Origin: Bacillus sp. HNG
GTDB taxonomy: Bacteria > Bacillota > Bacilli > Bacillales > Bacillaceae_L
Direction of reading: 5' to 3'
DNA length: 52,718 nucleotides
Assembly (NCBI RefSeq): GCF_003400205.1
Contig: NZ_QUQV01000023.1
Coordinates: forward strand, 1-52,718
The position numbers were made by a program, and so were the translations under genes. Numbering within the stretch: the stretch's first letter is position 1; each line of letters opens with the position of its first letter. Of this stretch, positions 33,182 through 42,663 are shown piece by piece. The notes beneath the pieces were generated by a model. The model ran no database searches. It saw only the letters and a list, made by a program, of their open reading frames with translations, and had not been told where the DNA came from.

Positions 33182-34555
33182 GTGATTAAAAAGACTTTAG
33201 CCCAAATCGAACAGATGGCAAATGGTGAAAAGCTTGACCCGCAACACAAGAATGTCGTAATCGAAGGGGTATCCATCGATACAAGGACCATCTCATCAGG
33301 GAATCTGTACATACCAATCATCGGTGAGACCTTTAATGGCCATCAATTTGTAAATGCAGCCATAGAAAATGGGGCAGCGGCTGTGTTGTGGGGGAGTGAC
33401 CAACCAAATCCGCCACGGCAAGTCCCAGTTATCTTTGTAAAGGATACGTTAGAAGCTCTTCAAACCCTCGCGAAAAGCTACCGTGATGAGCTTACAATGA
33501 AAGTGGTGGGGATTACAGGAAGTAATGGGAAAACAACCACAAAAGACATGGTTACAGCTGTTTTATCAACTTCCATGCGTGTACAAAAAACAGAAGGTAA
33601 TCTTAACAACCAGATTGGTTTACCTTTAACGATTTTACGACTTAAAGAAGATACAGAGGTTGCTGTGCTTGAAATGGGGATGAGTGCTTTCGGAGAAATC
33701 GAATTCCTTACTCGATTAGCACGCCCTGATGTGGCGGTGATTACGAATATTGGTGAATCACATATGATGGAACTCGGCTCCCGCGAAGGAATTGCAAAGG
33801 CTAAGCTTGAAATCGTTGATGGATTATCAAAAGAAGGTTTGCTCATTTACCATGGGGATGAACCTCTTTTAACAGAAAAAGTTAAAGAAATGGATATCCA
33901 GACAACAACCTTTGGCGAGTCACAGCAAAATGACTTATATCCACTCACGATCAAACAGGAAAACGAGGGAACCTACTTTTCAATTAATAAACAGGAGAAG
34001 AAGGAATTTTTCGTGCCAGTCCTCGGCAAGCATAATGTTAACAATGCGATGGCAGCGATTGCTGTGGCACGTCATTACGACTTATCCTGGGAAAAGATTG
34101 AAAGTGGATTAAAACAAATCAAAATCACGAATATGAGACTTGAATTAATTGAAGGTATCAATGGAACGAAATTAATTAATGATGCCTATAATGCAAGCCC
34201 GTTATCTATGAAGGCAGCGATTAGCTTAGTCCATGATCTACAAACGGCAGGTAAAAAAATTGTCGTGTTAGGGGACATGTTAGAGCTTGGAGACAAAGAA
34301 AATGAATATCACGAAGAAGTGGGTCGATTCATTCAGCCTGATAGGGTTGATTATGTATTTACGTATGGCAGATTAGGAGCGCATATTGCTAGTGGTGCAA
34401 GGGAGCAGTTCCCACAAGACCGAGTATTTGCATACCAAGATAAAGAACAACTCATTGAAGCCTTACGAAATTATTTATCTGAAGGGGACATCCTTTTGGT
34501 TAAAGGCTCAAGAGGAATGAAGCTTGAAGAAGTTATCCTTGCCTTCAAAAAATAA
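33182..34555 (+). CDS. murF: UDP-N-acetylmuramoyl-tripeptide--D-alanyl-D-alanine ligase
   Basis: 457 aa, GTG start with AAGGGGAGAA upstream. The N-terminal MurF domain has GVSIDTRTISSGNLYIP; the central ATPase has the P-loop GSNGKTTTK (from residue 113) and VLEMGMSAFGEIEFL. The C-terminal domain contains NDAYNASPLSMKAAI. It adds D-Ala-D-Ala to the UDP-MurNAc-tripeptide, directly using the product of ddl upstream. Confidence 0.96.
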   Translation: MIKKTLAQIEQMANGEKLDPQHKNVVIEGVSIDTRTISSGNLYIPIIGETFNGHQFVNAAIENGAAAVLWGSDQPNPPRQVPVIFVKDTLEALQTLAKSYRDELTMKVVGITGSNGKTTTKDMVTAVLSTSMRVQKTEGNLNNQIGLPLTILRLKEDTEVAVLEMGMSAFGEIEFLTRLARPDVAVITNIGESHMMELGSREGIAKAKLEIVDGLSKEGLLIYHGDEPLLTEKVKEMDIQTTTFGESQQNDLYPLTIKQENEGTYFSINKQEKKEFFVPVLGKHNVNNAMAAIAVARHYDLSWEKIESGLKQIKITNMRLELIEGINGTKLINDAYNASPLSMKAAISLVHDLQTAGKKIVVLGDMLELGDKENEYHEEVGRFIQPDRVDYVFTYGRLGAHIASGAREQFPQDRVFAYQDKEQLIEALRNYLSEGDILLVKGSRGMKLEEVILAFKK

Positions 34556-34556
34556 G

Positions 34557-34588
34557 AAAAAGCTCGGTGCTAATTACCGAGCTTTTTT
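34557..34588 (+). terminator. Terminator of murF
   Basis: AAAGCTCGGT and ACCGAGCTTT pair, followed by TTT. Confidence 0.9.
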
Positions 34589-34693
34589 CTAGTTAATAAA
34601 TGGAAGAATAATTAAAATAGTAAGTAAGATTCCTAAGGAGTAAGATAATAGTTCTTTCATAAAATCAGGTTTTTCATTGAATAGCTTGTCCAT
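34589..34693 (-). CDS. Small membrane protein, 34 aa
   Basis: Minus-strand ATG at 34693 preceded by AAGGAGGTTTTAAA. The product begins MDKLFNEKPDFMKELLSYSL and ends GILLTILIILPFIN. A charged amphipathic start is joined to one hydrophobic helix. The SD is near-perfect, and the gene ends at the murF terminator, whose hairpin could stop both. I do not know the family; single-helix proteins of this size often attach to larger membrane complexes. Confidence 0.7.
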   Translation of the reverse strand: MDKLFNEKPDFMKELLSYSLGILLTILIILPFIN

Positions 34694-34833
34694 TTTAAAA
34701 CCTCCTTAAATGCTTCTTACTTATTAGTACGATTGAAAACGAAAAATGTTACAAAAACATTACAATTATTTCAAAAATATTTTTTATTACAAATACGCCA
34801 GGGCGTAAGTTGATTGAAAGGTGGTCTTATTTC

Positions 34834-35541
34834 ATGATTGGCTGTTTGTTCATACATGGTTTTACTGGGGCTCCATATGAAATTGAGCCCCTTGCAATGT
34901 ATATCCGTCATTCAACCAATTGGGTTGTCCGAACGCCGACCTTACCTGGTCATGGTGAGACCCTAGCCTTAAAAGGCACACATTACACAGAATGGATTGA
35001 ACATGCTGAAAGAGAACTAGTCGAACTTCTCCGTATTTGTGACAAAGTATTTGTTATTGGGTTTTCAATGGGTGGTCTTATTGCAGGCTATTTAGCAACT
35101 CGTTATCCTATTCAAAAGCTCGTTTTACTTAGTGCAGCTGCTTACTATATCAATCCGAAGCAGTTAGTAGCAGATATTAGGATCATGCTTCGCGATGGAT
35201 TAAACAAAAACCTTCATAAAAATGAACTATATTTGCGCTATAAAAAGAAAATAGTGGATACACCTTTATCTGCAACTATTGAATTTCGAAAGTTAGTACG
35301 AAAAATTAGGCCTGAGCTTCACCGTATTAAAGTTCCAACTCTAATCGTCCAAGGAGAATGCGATGGAATTGTGCCGGTGAAAAGTGCGCATTACTTACAT
35401 CAAGTCATCTCATCAACTGAAAAAAGACTCCTTTTTTTGCCATGTGCAAAGCATCATGTTTGTTATGGTGAAGACCAGGATAAACTATTTGAAGAGGTGG
35501 ATTCTTTCCTACATGAACCAACAAAAGAATATATATACTAA
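34834..35541 (+). CDS. Alpha/beta hydrolase, carboxylesterase or monoacylglycerol lipase-like
   Basis: 235 aa; ATG 34834 after GAAAGGTGG, so the N-terminus reads MIGCLFIHGFTGAPYEIEPL. The oxyanion motif is HGFTG, the nucleophile elbow GFSMGG, and the catalytic Asp and His are probably in QGECDGIVP and AKHHVCYGEDQ. It resembles the small thermostable carboxylesterases (Est30 type) of Bacillus and Geobacillus. It has no signal peptide and is cytoplasmic. This gene is inserted between murF and cshA relative to B. subtilis. Confidence 0.87.
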   Translation: MIGCLFIHGFTGAPYEIEPLAMYIRHSTNWVVRTPTLPGHGETLALKGTHYTEWIEHAERELVELLRICDKVFVIGFSMGGLIAGYLATRYPIQKLVLLSAAAYYINPKQLVADIRIMLRDGLNKNLHKNELYLRYKKKIVDTPLSATIEFRKLVRKIRPELHRIKVPTLIVQGECDGIVPVKSAHYLHQVISSTEKRLLFLPCAKHHVCYGEDQDKLFEEVDSFLHEPTKEYIY

Positions 35542-35925
35542 TGATTGGAAGTTTCACTTTATTGCATTTCTAATGGGGTAGTGGTAAGATTACAACTACA
35601 GTGTTAAAAAGGGCATTGCTCGTATAACCCATTAGTGGCGCCCTTTTATTAACTTTTTGGACGTGAACCCTAAGGGCATTACTTCCGTTACATTCACGGA
35701 GAATGTCCTTTTTTTAAGCAGAATTCGATTCTGGTCTATTATAAATACTAGGAAGATGCCTACCTACAGTTGCATATCTCATCATGTGTAGGTTTTGCGA
35801 TCATAATACAATCTTCATTTGTATCCAGCTTAAACGAGGCGAAAGCCCAGTGTCTATACAGATTTCCCGTCTAAAAGTCAATTTTGTCATTGTACAAATA
35901 GATTAGCAAAAGGAGTATGAAAAAA
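35542..35925 (+). other. Gene-free 384-base leader region of cshA with two terminators and a hairpin
   Basis: No gene is seen. AAAAAGGGC and GCCCTTTT (35606-35648) and AAGGGCATT and AATGTCCTT plus seven T (35671-35716) are successive terminators. Further on, ACCTACA (near 35762) and TGTAGGT (near 35787) form a hairpin in the probable untranslated leader of cshA. A long structured leader would fit the cold and stress control known for CshA-type helicases, but this is inference. Confidence 0.6.
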
Positions 35926-37419
35926 TTGGCAGCATTTAACGAATTAGGGATTAGCGAAGATCTAATGAAATCGATTAGTCAAATGGGGTTTGAAGAAGCA
36001 ACTCCCATTCAATCACAAACGATTCCATTAGCACTCGAAGGGCATGATGTAATTGGTCAAGCTCAAACAGGAACAGGAAAAACAGCAGCATTTGGAATTC
36101 CACTTATTGAGAATGTCGATATAAAAAGCGACAACATCCAAGGAATTGTTATTGCACCAACTCGTGAGCTTGCGATTCAAGTATCGGAAGAACTTCATAA
36201 AATTGGTCGCTTTAACCGCGTCCGTATTTTACCAATCTACGGTGGACAGGACATCACTCGCCAAATCCGTTCACTAAAAAAACACCCACATATCATTGTA
36301 GGTACACCAGGTCGTGTAATTGACCACATTAACCGTAAAACGCTGAAGCTTCAAAATGTAAAAACAGTGGTGCTTGATGAAGCAGATGAAATGTTAAACA
36401 TGGGCTTTATTGAGGATATTGAGGCGATTTTAAAAGGAGTTCCTGAAGAACGCCAAACTCTGCTTTTCTCTGCAACTATGCCAGGTCCAATTCAACGCAT
36501 TGCTGAGCGTTTCATGAAAGACCCAAAAGTTGTAAAAGTAAAAACAAAAGAAATGACTGTACCGAATATTCAACAGTACTACTTAGAAGTACAGGAAAAG
36601 AAAAAATTTGATGTGTTAACTCGTTTATTAGATATCCAATCTCCAGAATTGGCAATCATCTTTGGACGTACAAAGCGTCGTGTTGATGAGCTATCTGAAG
36701 CCTTGACTCTAAGAGGCTATGCGGCTGAAGGAATCCACGGTGACCTTAGCCAGGCTAAACGTATATCGGTATTACGTAAGTTTAAAGAAGGATCTATCGA
36801 AGTATTAGTAGCGACAGATGTAGCAGCACGTGGTCTAGACATTTCGGGTGTAACACATGTCTACAACTTTGATATTCCTCAAGACCCAGAAAGCTATGTT
36901 CACCGTATTGGACGTACAGGTCGTGCAGGTAAAACAGGTATGGCGATGACTTTCGTTACACCACGTGAAATTGGTCAACTTAAGAATGTTGAAAATACAA
37001 CAAAACGTAAAATGGACAAAATGAAGCCACCAACATTAGATGAGGCTTTAGAAGGTCAACAAAAAATTACGATGGAAAAAATCGTGTCGATGATCGAGTC
37101 CAATAATTTATCATATTACACTCGTATCGCTGAAGAGCTTTTAGAAGAACATGATTCAGTTTCCGTTGTTGCAGCTGCGATTAAGTTAATGACAAAAGAG
37201 CCAGACGCAACACCAGTTAAATTAACTGAAGAAGCACCTGTTCGTGTGAAGAGAGACAATAGAGATAATAACAACCGCGGTGGACGTGATCGCGGACGTT
37301 ATAAGGGTGGAAACCGAGATCGTGGACGTGGTAATGGTGGACGTCAAGGATCAGGAGGAAATCGTTATTCTTCAAGTGGTGGCAATCGTCGCGGTAACTT
37401 CCGTAAAAACGAAAATTAA
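35926..37419 (+). CDS. cshA: DEAD-box RNA helicase CshA
   Basis: 497 aa from TTG 35926, 10 bases after AAAGGAG; the ATG three codons earlier is only one base from that SD. Motifs: Q motif GFEEATPIQ, motif I AQTGTGKT (46-53), PTRELA, TPGRVID, DEAD (151-154), [12 protein letters not shown] and [11 protein letters not shown] basic Gly/Arg/Asn-rich tail (about 440-497) is the RNA-binding extension of CshA. It unwinds RNA in the degradosome and in ribosome assembly. Position matches ydbR of B. subtilis. Confidence 0.95.
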   Translation: MAAFNELGISEDLMKSISQMGFEEATPIQSQTIPLALEGHDVIGQAQTGTGKTAAFGIPLIENVDIKSDNIQGIVIAPTRELAIQVSEELHKIGRFNRVRILPIYGGQDITRQIRSLKKHPHIIVGTPGRVIDHINRKTLKLQNVKTVVLDEADEMLNMGFIEDIEAILKGVPEERQTLLFSATMPGPIQRIAERFMKDPKVVKVKTKEMTVPNIQQYYLEVQEKKKFDVLTRLLDIQSPELAIIFGRTKRRVDELSEALTLRGYAAEGIHGDLSQAKRISVLRKFKEGSIEVLVATDVAARGLDISGVTHVYNFDIPQDPESYVHRIGRTGRAGKTGMAMTFVTPREIGQLKNVENTTKRKMDKMKPPTLDEALEGQQKITMEKIVSMIESNNLSYYTRIAEELLEEHDSVSVVAAAIKLMTKEPDATPVKLTEEAPVRVKRDNRDNNNRGGRDRGRYKGGNRDRGRGNGGRQGSGGNRYSSSGGNRRGNFRKNEN

Positions 37420-37425
37420 TAGCAA

Positions 37426-37461
37426 AAAACAGTGCACAATTTATGTGCGCTGTTTTTTTTT
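37426..37461 (+). terminator. Terminator of cshA
   Basis: AACAGTGCACA and TGTGCGCTGTT pair with one mismatch, followed by eight T. Confidence 0.85.
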
Positions 37462-37540
37462 ATGTATGATATTTCGACAAAATCATTTATACTGAAAAGG
37501 TTGATATGAAAAATATTCCAATGGGGGAAAGGTTGGTCGG

Positions 37541-38023
37541 ATGATGAGAGATATCCCAAAAAATCGGATAAGTGAACGTGCCTTAACAGTATGGAAAACA
37601 TCTGCAATTATTACTTCTTTGATTGGTTGGATTGGTGCGATTGCCGTTTTAGTCTTCACCATCATTTTTGATTGGCCATTTTGGATTTTTGCAATCCTGC
37701 TAATTCTATCGTTACTCGAATCGATTTTAACCATTTTTATCTTACCAAAGCTCAAATGGAAGCGATGGAGATATGAGGTACATGAACATGAAATTGACCT
37801 TCAACGTGGGGTGTTAATTGTCAAAAGAACGATTATCCCGATGAACCGTGTCCAACACGTAGATACACAACAAGGTCCATTGCTTCGCAAACATCATTTA
37901 GCAAGCGTTACAATTTCAACAGCGGCAACGGTTCATGAAATACCCGCGCTTGATTTAGAAGAAGCGGACCAATTGCGTGATTCCATCTCAAGATTAGCGA
38001 GGGTGGATGAAGATGATATTTGA
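37541..38023 (+). CDS. ydbS: YdbS-like membrane protein with bacterial PH domain
   Basis: 160 aa, ATG after GGGGGAAAGG. Two transmembrane helices near residues 27-70 are followed by one bPH_2 (DUF304) domain (YEVHEHEIDLQRGVLIVKRT, IPMNRVQHVDTQQGPLLRKH). It overlaps ydbT by 11 bases. In B. subtilis ydbST belongs to the sigma-W regulon and contributes to resistance against antimicrobial compounds from related bacilli. Gene order is the same here. Confidence 0.9.
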   Translation: MMRDIPKNRISERALTVWKTSAIITSLIGWIGAIAVLVFTIIFDWPFWIFAILLILSLLESILTIFILPKLKWKRWRYEVHEHEIDLQRGVLIVKRTIIPMNRVQHVDTQQGPLLRKHHLASVTISTAATVHEIPALDLEEADQLRDSISRLARVDEDDI

Positions 38024-39470
38024 ACCACGTCGTATGCACCCAGTTGCGGGCTTTCTAAGCTTTTTAAAGCAGCTGAAGGAAATAATACTTCCGTTTATTT
38101 TTCTCTTTTTTGTCGGACCTGGAGATGATTTTGAAACGTATTATTTATTAGGTGCATGTGTTGTCATTTTTTTAATGCTAGTATTCGGGATACTTCATTG
38201 GTACCGGTATACTTACAGGATTGAAAATGGAGAATTACGAATTGAATATGGTGTGTTTATCCGTAAAAAACGCTTTATTCCAATTGAGCGAATTCAAACG
38301 ATTGATGTGTCTGCTGGAATTATTCAACGGATTTTTGGATTGGTGAAGCTGCAGGTGGAAACAGCTGGTGGGGGTATGCAAGCTGAAGCCGTTTTAACCG
38401 CCATCAAAGAAGAAGAGGCCAATCAATTACGTGAACTGTTATCCCGTTCAAAGAACCATCAAGAAGAAATTGAAACGCAACATACGAGGGTTACCTACCA
38501 AATTACACCAAAAGAGCTACTTATTCTAGCATCCACGTCAGGTGGGATTGGAATTGTTATCTCTGGTGTCCTGGCATTCCTGAGTCAGTTTGCTGAATAC
38601 TTACCTTTTGAAAAATTATATAATACGATTGAAAAATATGTTAGTCTATCCATATTAATTTATATCATTGTATTAATTGCATTGTTCTTGTTTATCGCAT
38701 GGTTTGTCGGTATTTTAATTATGACATTGCGCTATGCCAATTTTACAGTTGTAAAACGGGAAGATGAGTTGTTCATTGCGAGAGGCTTGATTGAAAAAAA
38801 GCAGACAACCATTCCATTAACGCGTATTCAGGCTATACGCATTGGTGAGAATTTAATTAGACAGCCATTGGGTTATGCAACGGTCTATATTGAAAGCGCG
38901 GGTGGCTCGCTTGATAAAGGAGAAGATTTTTCGACAGTGCTATTTCCTTTAGTCAAAAAATCAGCGATTAATGATTTACTACAGCATTTTGTCCCGGATT
39001 ACCAGATGCAAGATGTTGAAAACTTTGTACCACCAAAGGCGAAGTGGAGATATATGTTTAGGGGAATGTTATTTTTTATTATATTCGTCCCAGCTATTGT
39101 AATGCTGTCATATGTTTTTAGTGCGTGGGGCTATCTAGGGTTACTCCTTTTACCAATAGGGGCAATTTTAGGCTATAGTCGCTATAAAGTAGCGGGCTGG
39201 AGTATCGTTGATGACCAGCTAACCCTGCAATTTCGCTTTTTTAGTAAAGTTACTGTTCTCCATCATAAAAAGCGAATTCAATCGATGGACAAGAAACAAT
39301 CGTTTTTACAAAGGAAAAAAGAACTTGGTTCAGTTCGGACCTTTATTAAATCGGCAGTGACAGGCAAGGGATTTGAGGTAAAGGATTTGGATGACTCAGA
39401 TTGTTGGGTTATTTGGGAATGGTACACAAAGCGCAATAAGAATTTGACAGAAGAAATAACCGTTGAATAA
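38013..39470 (+). CDS. ydbT: YdbT-like membrane protein with repeated PH domains
   Basis: 485 aa from ATG 38013 (GAGGGTGG six bases upstream; ATG 38007 touches that SD). Hydrophobic helices alternate with three bPH_2 units: YRIENGELRIEYGVFIRKKR near 75, VVKREDELFIARGLIEKKQT near 250 and the C-terminal one near 395. Each is followed by an IxxxRIQ-type motif (PIERIQTID, PLTRIQAIR, HHKKRIQSMD). It probably forms a membrane complex with YdbS. Confidence 0.9.
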   Translation: MIFEPRRMHPVAGFLSFLKQLKEIILPFIFLFFVGPGDDFETYYLLGACVVIFLMLVFGILHWYRYTYRIENGELRIEYGVFIRKKRFIPIERIQTIDVSAGIIQRIFGLVKLQVETAGGGMQAEAVLTAIKEEEANQLRELLSRSKNHQEEIETQHTRVTYQITPKELLILASTSGGIGIVISGVLAFLSQFAEYLPFEKLYNTIEKYVSLSILIYIIVLIALFLFIAWFVGILIMTLRYANFTVVKREDELFIARGLIEKKQTTIPLTRIQAIRIGENLIRQPLGYATVYIESAGGSLDKGEDFSTVLFPLVKKSAINDLLQHFVPDYQMQDVENFVPPKAKWRYMFRGMLFFIIFVPAIVMLSYVFSAWGYLGLLLLPIGAILGYSRYKVAGWSIVDDQLTLQFRFFSKVTVLHHKKRIQSMDKKQSFLQRKKELGSVRTFIKSAVTGKGFEVKDLDDSDCWVIWEWYTKRNKNLTEEITVE

Positions 39471-39475
39471 GAAGA

Positions 39476-39500
39476 GGAGCTAAAGTCACTTTAGCTCCTT
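39476..39500. terminator. Terminator between convergent ydbT and rhomboid genes
   Basis: GGAGCTAAAG and CTTTAGCTCC form a 10-bp stem with loop TCA. Confidence 0.75.
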
Positions 39501-39507
39501 GTTGATT

Positions 39508-40227
39508 TTAAAGGAAAATTCCGAGAATCACTAAGATGATAATAATCAACCATAATAGATGCTTTATTGAAAATTGTCTAGGAATCCTCAGTCGCGGTCG
39601 ATATGAGGTATCACCTGCCATAATAATCTGCGGCTGACCAGAGGTTTTCGGTAAAACAAGTGGTGCAACGATTGCGCCAGCTATAAAACCGAAGATATGG
39701 GCCACAATATTCACATTTGAATTGATAAAGGTCATGACTAGGCCAATCACTAAAATAGTGATGATTAGCTGTGAGTTCATTTGATTGATCAAGTCTTTGC
39801 GAAACACAACCATATATAAGTAAATCCCAAACAATCCGAAAATGGCACCCGATGAACCGACATGGGCAAATTCCAGTGGCTCGATGTAGAAGGTTGCTAG
39901 ATTTGCAAGAATCCCGGTTAAAAGATAGGCAATGACAAATTTGACTTTACCCAACATATTTTCTAATGCAGGGCCAAACAAAACAAGAGAGAATGAATTG
40001 AACAACATATGACCAAACCCACTATGTACAAAAATCGGCGTAACAAGTCTCCAATATTCTCCCTCGGAAATCAAGAAGTTAAACCCAATCATGTGCTGCA
40101 GAAGTGTCGTCCCAAATGGTAGGGACAAAAAGATTAGCAGCCAGAGTAGGATATGAATCGCGATGATTATTGATATAATAGGATATAATCGTAAAAATTG
40201 ACGAAAGCTTTCAGTCCGTATAAACAT
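39508..40227 (-). CDS. ydcA: Rhomboid family intramembrane serine protease
   Basis: 239 aa, minus strand, ATG 40227 with AAAAGGAGAA upstream; the longer frame has no such site. About six transmembrane helices. The catalytic serine is in VGSSGAIFGLFG; the catalytic histidine is in VNIVAHIFGFIAGA. NSFSLVLFGPALE supplies the conserved Asn region. Its position between ydbT and acpS matches B. subtilis ydcA, though the protein is longer (about 199 aa there). It cleaves membrane proteins within the bilayer; substrates are unknown. Confidence 0.88.
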   Translation of the reverse strand: MFIRTESFRQFLRLYPIISIIIAIHILLWLLIFLSLPFGTTLLQHMIGFNFLISEGEYWRLVTPIFVHSGFGHMLFNSFSLVLFGPALENMLGKVKFVIAYLLTGILANLATFYIEPLEFAHVGSSGAIFGLFGIYLYMVVFRKDLINQMNSQLIITILVIGLVMTFINSNVNIVAHIFGFIAGAIVAPLVLPKTSGQPQIIMAGDTSYRPRLRIPRQFSIKHLLWLIIIILVILGIFL

Positions 40228-40329
40228 TTTGATTCTCCTTTTAACTTTATTCAGTATTAGACTCCACTTTATAATATGGTGTGTTAAATGCAACAAGAAA
40301 CAATTCAGTACAGGGTTTATCCCTGACTG

Positions 40330-40625
40330 AGATTAAGGAACTCAGACTAAGATTGTCACATCCTGTGACAACGTCTGAGTGACCCACCTCGTGTGGGCCT
40401 TAGCCTCTGGCGGATGCCACGATTTTTCAAAGGGAATTTTTCAGCATTAACTGGCACTAAGCCCTCACTGAGGGCGAATGCCAGTAAAAGCCTGATTGGT
40501 TCAACTATCAATCTGTGGGGTAAAGCTTCCACAGATTGAAGTTTCACTGTATCTCGCAGTAGGATCAAAGACTAAGATCGCCACTCCCCGTGGCAACGTC
40601 TTTGTGACCTACCTCGTGAGGGCAA
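40330..40625. repeat. Multi-hairpin element with duplicated, covarying end hairpins
   Basis: Copy A (40341-40379) has outer stem CTCAGAC/GTCTGAG and inner stem TGTCACA/TGTGACA. Copy B (40566-40604), 225 bases downstream, has CAAAGAC/GTCTTTG and GCCAC/GTGGC at equivalent positions, with identical 25-base interiors in length. Two outer pairs and one inner pair differ by compensatory changes. Between them stand ACTGGCA..TGCCAGT (40450-40485) with inner GCCCTC/GAGGGC, and CAATCTGTGG/CCACAGATTG (40509-40538). Shared GTGACC and ACCTCGTG words follow both copies. Confidence 0.75.
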
Positions 40626-40747
40626 AAAAACCGGGCGCAAATACGCCAAGGTGTATTTGAATTTCTTTTTTATCGTACTATATTCTTTAAAGAGTTTGTA
40701 CCATCTTATGATTGAAAGTTTTTATATAGAAGAGAGGATTTTATGAA

Positions 40748-41107
40748 ATGATCATTGGTACAGGTATCGATATTGTCGAGCTTGAACGTATTAAAAAGAT
40801 TTTACATAGACAAAAAAAGTTTGTAGATCGGATTTTAACAGACGGAGAAAAAGAAAAATTTTTTCGTTTATCAGAGTCCCGTCAAATTGAGTTTCTTGCT
40901 GGACGTTTTGCCGTCAAGGAAGCATATTCAAAGGCAGTTGGGACCGGGATTGGTGAGAATGTAAGCTTCTTAGATATCGAGGTTTTATCGGATGAGCATG
41001 GTAAGCCAGTCCTTACCAAGCCCTTGAATTATAAGGCTCATTTATCCATTTCTCACAGTAAAGAGTATGCCGTTGCACAAGTAATTTTAGAAAGCTTGTC
41101 AAGCTAG
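40748..41107 (+). CDS. acpS: Holo-[acyl-carrier-protein] synthase
   Basis: 119 aa, ATG with AGAGAGGA upstream. The conserved [12 protein letters not shown] (with Asp8) and [21 protein letters not shown] (with the metal-binding Glu) are diagnostic; [17 protein letters not shown] ends the fold. It transfers 4'-phosphopantetheine from CoA to ACP for fatty acid synthesis. A frame ATG-AAA-TGA sits five bases before and overlaps the start. Confidence 0.95.
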   Translation: MIIGTGIDIVELERIKKILHRQKKFVDRILTDGEKEKFFRLSESRQIEFLAGRFAVKEAYSKAVGTGIGENVSFLDIEVLSDEHGKPVLTKPLNYKAHLSISHSKEYAVAQVILESLSS

Positions 41108-41123
41108 TCTGCATATTACACAA

Positions 41124-41323
41124 CTTTGTCTCATATATTTTTAGTGCGGTAGGTGAGACAAGGTGTACGAGTATGGTGAACGGTGTGACTTTTTCTTAGT
41201 TTACACGTAGCAGTACGTAAACGGGAAATGGAATGAAGAAAAACTCACATAAGAATTTTGGGGGTCCTAATAAGCACGGAAATGATTCCTAACCTGTTCA
41301 TCTAGTAGTAGGCTTTGTCTCAA
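41124..41323 (+). other. Structured gap between acpS and ydcC with alternative pairings
   Basis: CTTTGTCTCA (41124-41133) can pair with TGAGACAAGG (41154-41163). A second CTTTGTCTCA at 41313-41322 could pair with the same segment instead. Between them TGTGACTTTTTCTT (41184-41197) and AAGAAAAACTCACA (41236-41249) are complementary at 13 of 14 positions and enclose GTTTACACGTA/TACGTAAAC. No ORF is plausible. It looks like a structured leader for ydcC or a folded repeat. Confidence 0.6.
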
Positions 41324-41360
41324 CCAATAGTCGATAAGAGGCAAAGGGGTTGAAGAAGAA

Positions 41361-42377
41361 ATGAAGAAAAAAGTATTTTTGTTGTTATTAGGGCTACTCA
41401 TTGCCCTTGTACTCGCGGCATGTGGGGAAAAATCACAGGAAGATGTGGTTAGCGCACTAGATGAAAAGGTGCAAAAGATGACAGGCTATAAAGCAGATGC
41501 AAAGATGACGCTTCAAACTGGTAATGATCCACAGGTGTACGAAGTGGAAATTTGGCACAAGGATCCAACTTTCTATCGCGTAAACCTAAAAAATGCAGAA
41601 AAAGATCAAAGCCAAATGATTTTACGTAATGAAGAAGGTGTGTTCGTGTTAACACCTGCCCTTAATAAGAGCTTCCGCTTCCAGAGTGATTGGCCAGAAA
41701 ACAGTAGCCAGGCCTATTTGTTTGAGTCCTTGGTGCACGATGTGAAGGAAGATCCAGAGGCGAAATTTACGGCTACTAAGGATCAATATGTTTTCGAAAC
41801 AAAAACAAACTATAAAAATAATAATATGCTACCAAAACAAGAAATTACCTTTAGCAAAAAGGATTTAAAACCTGTGTCTGTAAAAGTGATGGATCCGGAT
41901 CGAAAAGTCCTGCTACTTGTGGAGTTTAAAAAAGTAGAATTTGATGCAAGCTTTGATAAATCAGCATTTGATGTAGATAAGAATATGTCTTCTGCTACTT
42001 TAGATGAAATCCCAGTTATGGGCGAAGTGGATAAGCAGCCACTTGAAGTTCTCTATCCTTCAGAGGACGCGCTTGCTGGTGTTGAATTAAAAGAAGAAAA
42101 GAAAATTGAAACTGAAAATGGTACACGAGTAATTATGACATTCGGTGGAGAGAAAACCTTCACATTGATTCAAGAAAGGGCACGTGTTGCAGAGGTTGCT
42201 ACGACGATTTCACTAAGTGGTGAACCAGTTGACCTTGGATTCACAGTGGGTACCCTTACAGATAAATCTATTTCCTGGACATACAATGGTGCTGAATTCA
42301 TGATTGCTTCTGATGACTTATCTCAAGAAGAGTTAATCTCTGTCGCACGTACAGTACAAAGTAAGTCAGTAAAATAA
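41361..42377 (+). CDS. ydcC: YdcC-like lipoprotein with LolA-type fold
   Basis: 338 aa, ATG with AAAGGGG upstream. The signal peptide (KKKVFLLLLGLLIALVLAAC) ends in a lipobox, Cys21. The mature part resembles the LolA/LppX lipid-binding half-barrel (AKMTLQTGNDPQVYEVEIWH, FYRVNLKNAEKDQSQMILRN, VFVLTPALNKSFRFQSDWP) and a C-terminal DUF4367-like section. It is anchored outside the membrane. B. subtilis ydcC lies at the same place between acpS and alr and is reported as sporulation-linked. Confidence 0.88.
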   Translation: MKKKVFLLLLGLLIALVLAACGEKSQEDVVSALDEKVQKMTGYKADAKMTLQTGNDPQVYEVEIWHKDPTFYRVNLKNAEKDQSQMILRNEEGVFVLTPALNKSFRFQSDWPENSSQAYLFESLVHDVKEDPEAKFTATKDQYVFETKTNYKNNNMLPKQEITFSKKDLKPVSVKVMDPDRKVLLLVEFKKVEFDASFDKSAFDVDKNMSSATLDEIPVMGEVDKQPLEVLYPSEDALAGVELKEEKKIETENGTRVIMTFGGEKTFTLIQERARVAEVATTISLSGEPVDLGFTVGTLTDKSISWTYNGAEFMIASDDLSQEELISVARTVQSKSVK

Positions 42378-42386
42378 ATAGTTAAT

Positions 42387-42417
42387 CACAGGTCCGAATG
42401 ATCGGACCTGTTTTTTA
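42387..42417 (+). terminator. Terminator of ydcC
   Basis: ACAGGTCCGA and TCGGACCTGT pair, followed by six T. Confidence 0.9.
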
Positions 42418-42663
42418 TTTTAAAATCTCGACAAATTACAAGGTTATTTATTTCGTATATCGAAGGATATTGTCGGATGGGGTAGAGGGAACGTAGAATT
42501 TAACGAACGAAAAAAGTTCTATATATTGAATTTCTACAAATTTCTTTTGAAAGTTCTGTTACATTATCTAAGCAAGGATTGTCCATAGTCTTGAAGGGGG
42601 TTGGATTTACACAAAATTAAGGCTAAAAATGTACAGAACGTAAACCAGATTTTTAGGAGGGGT

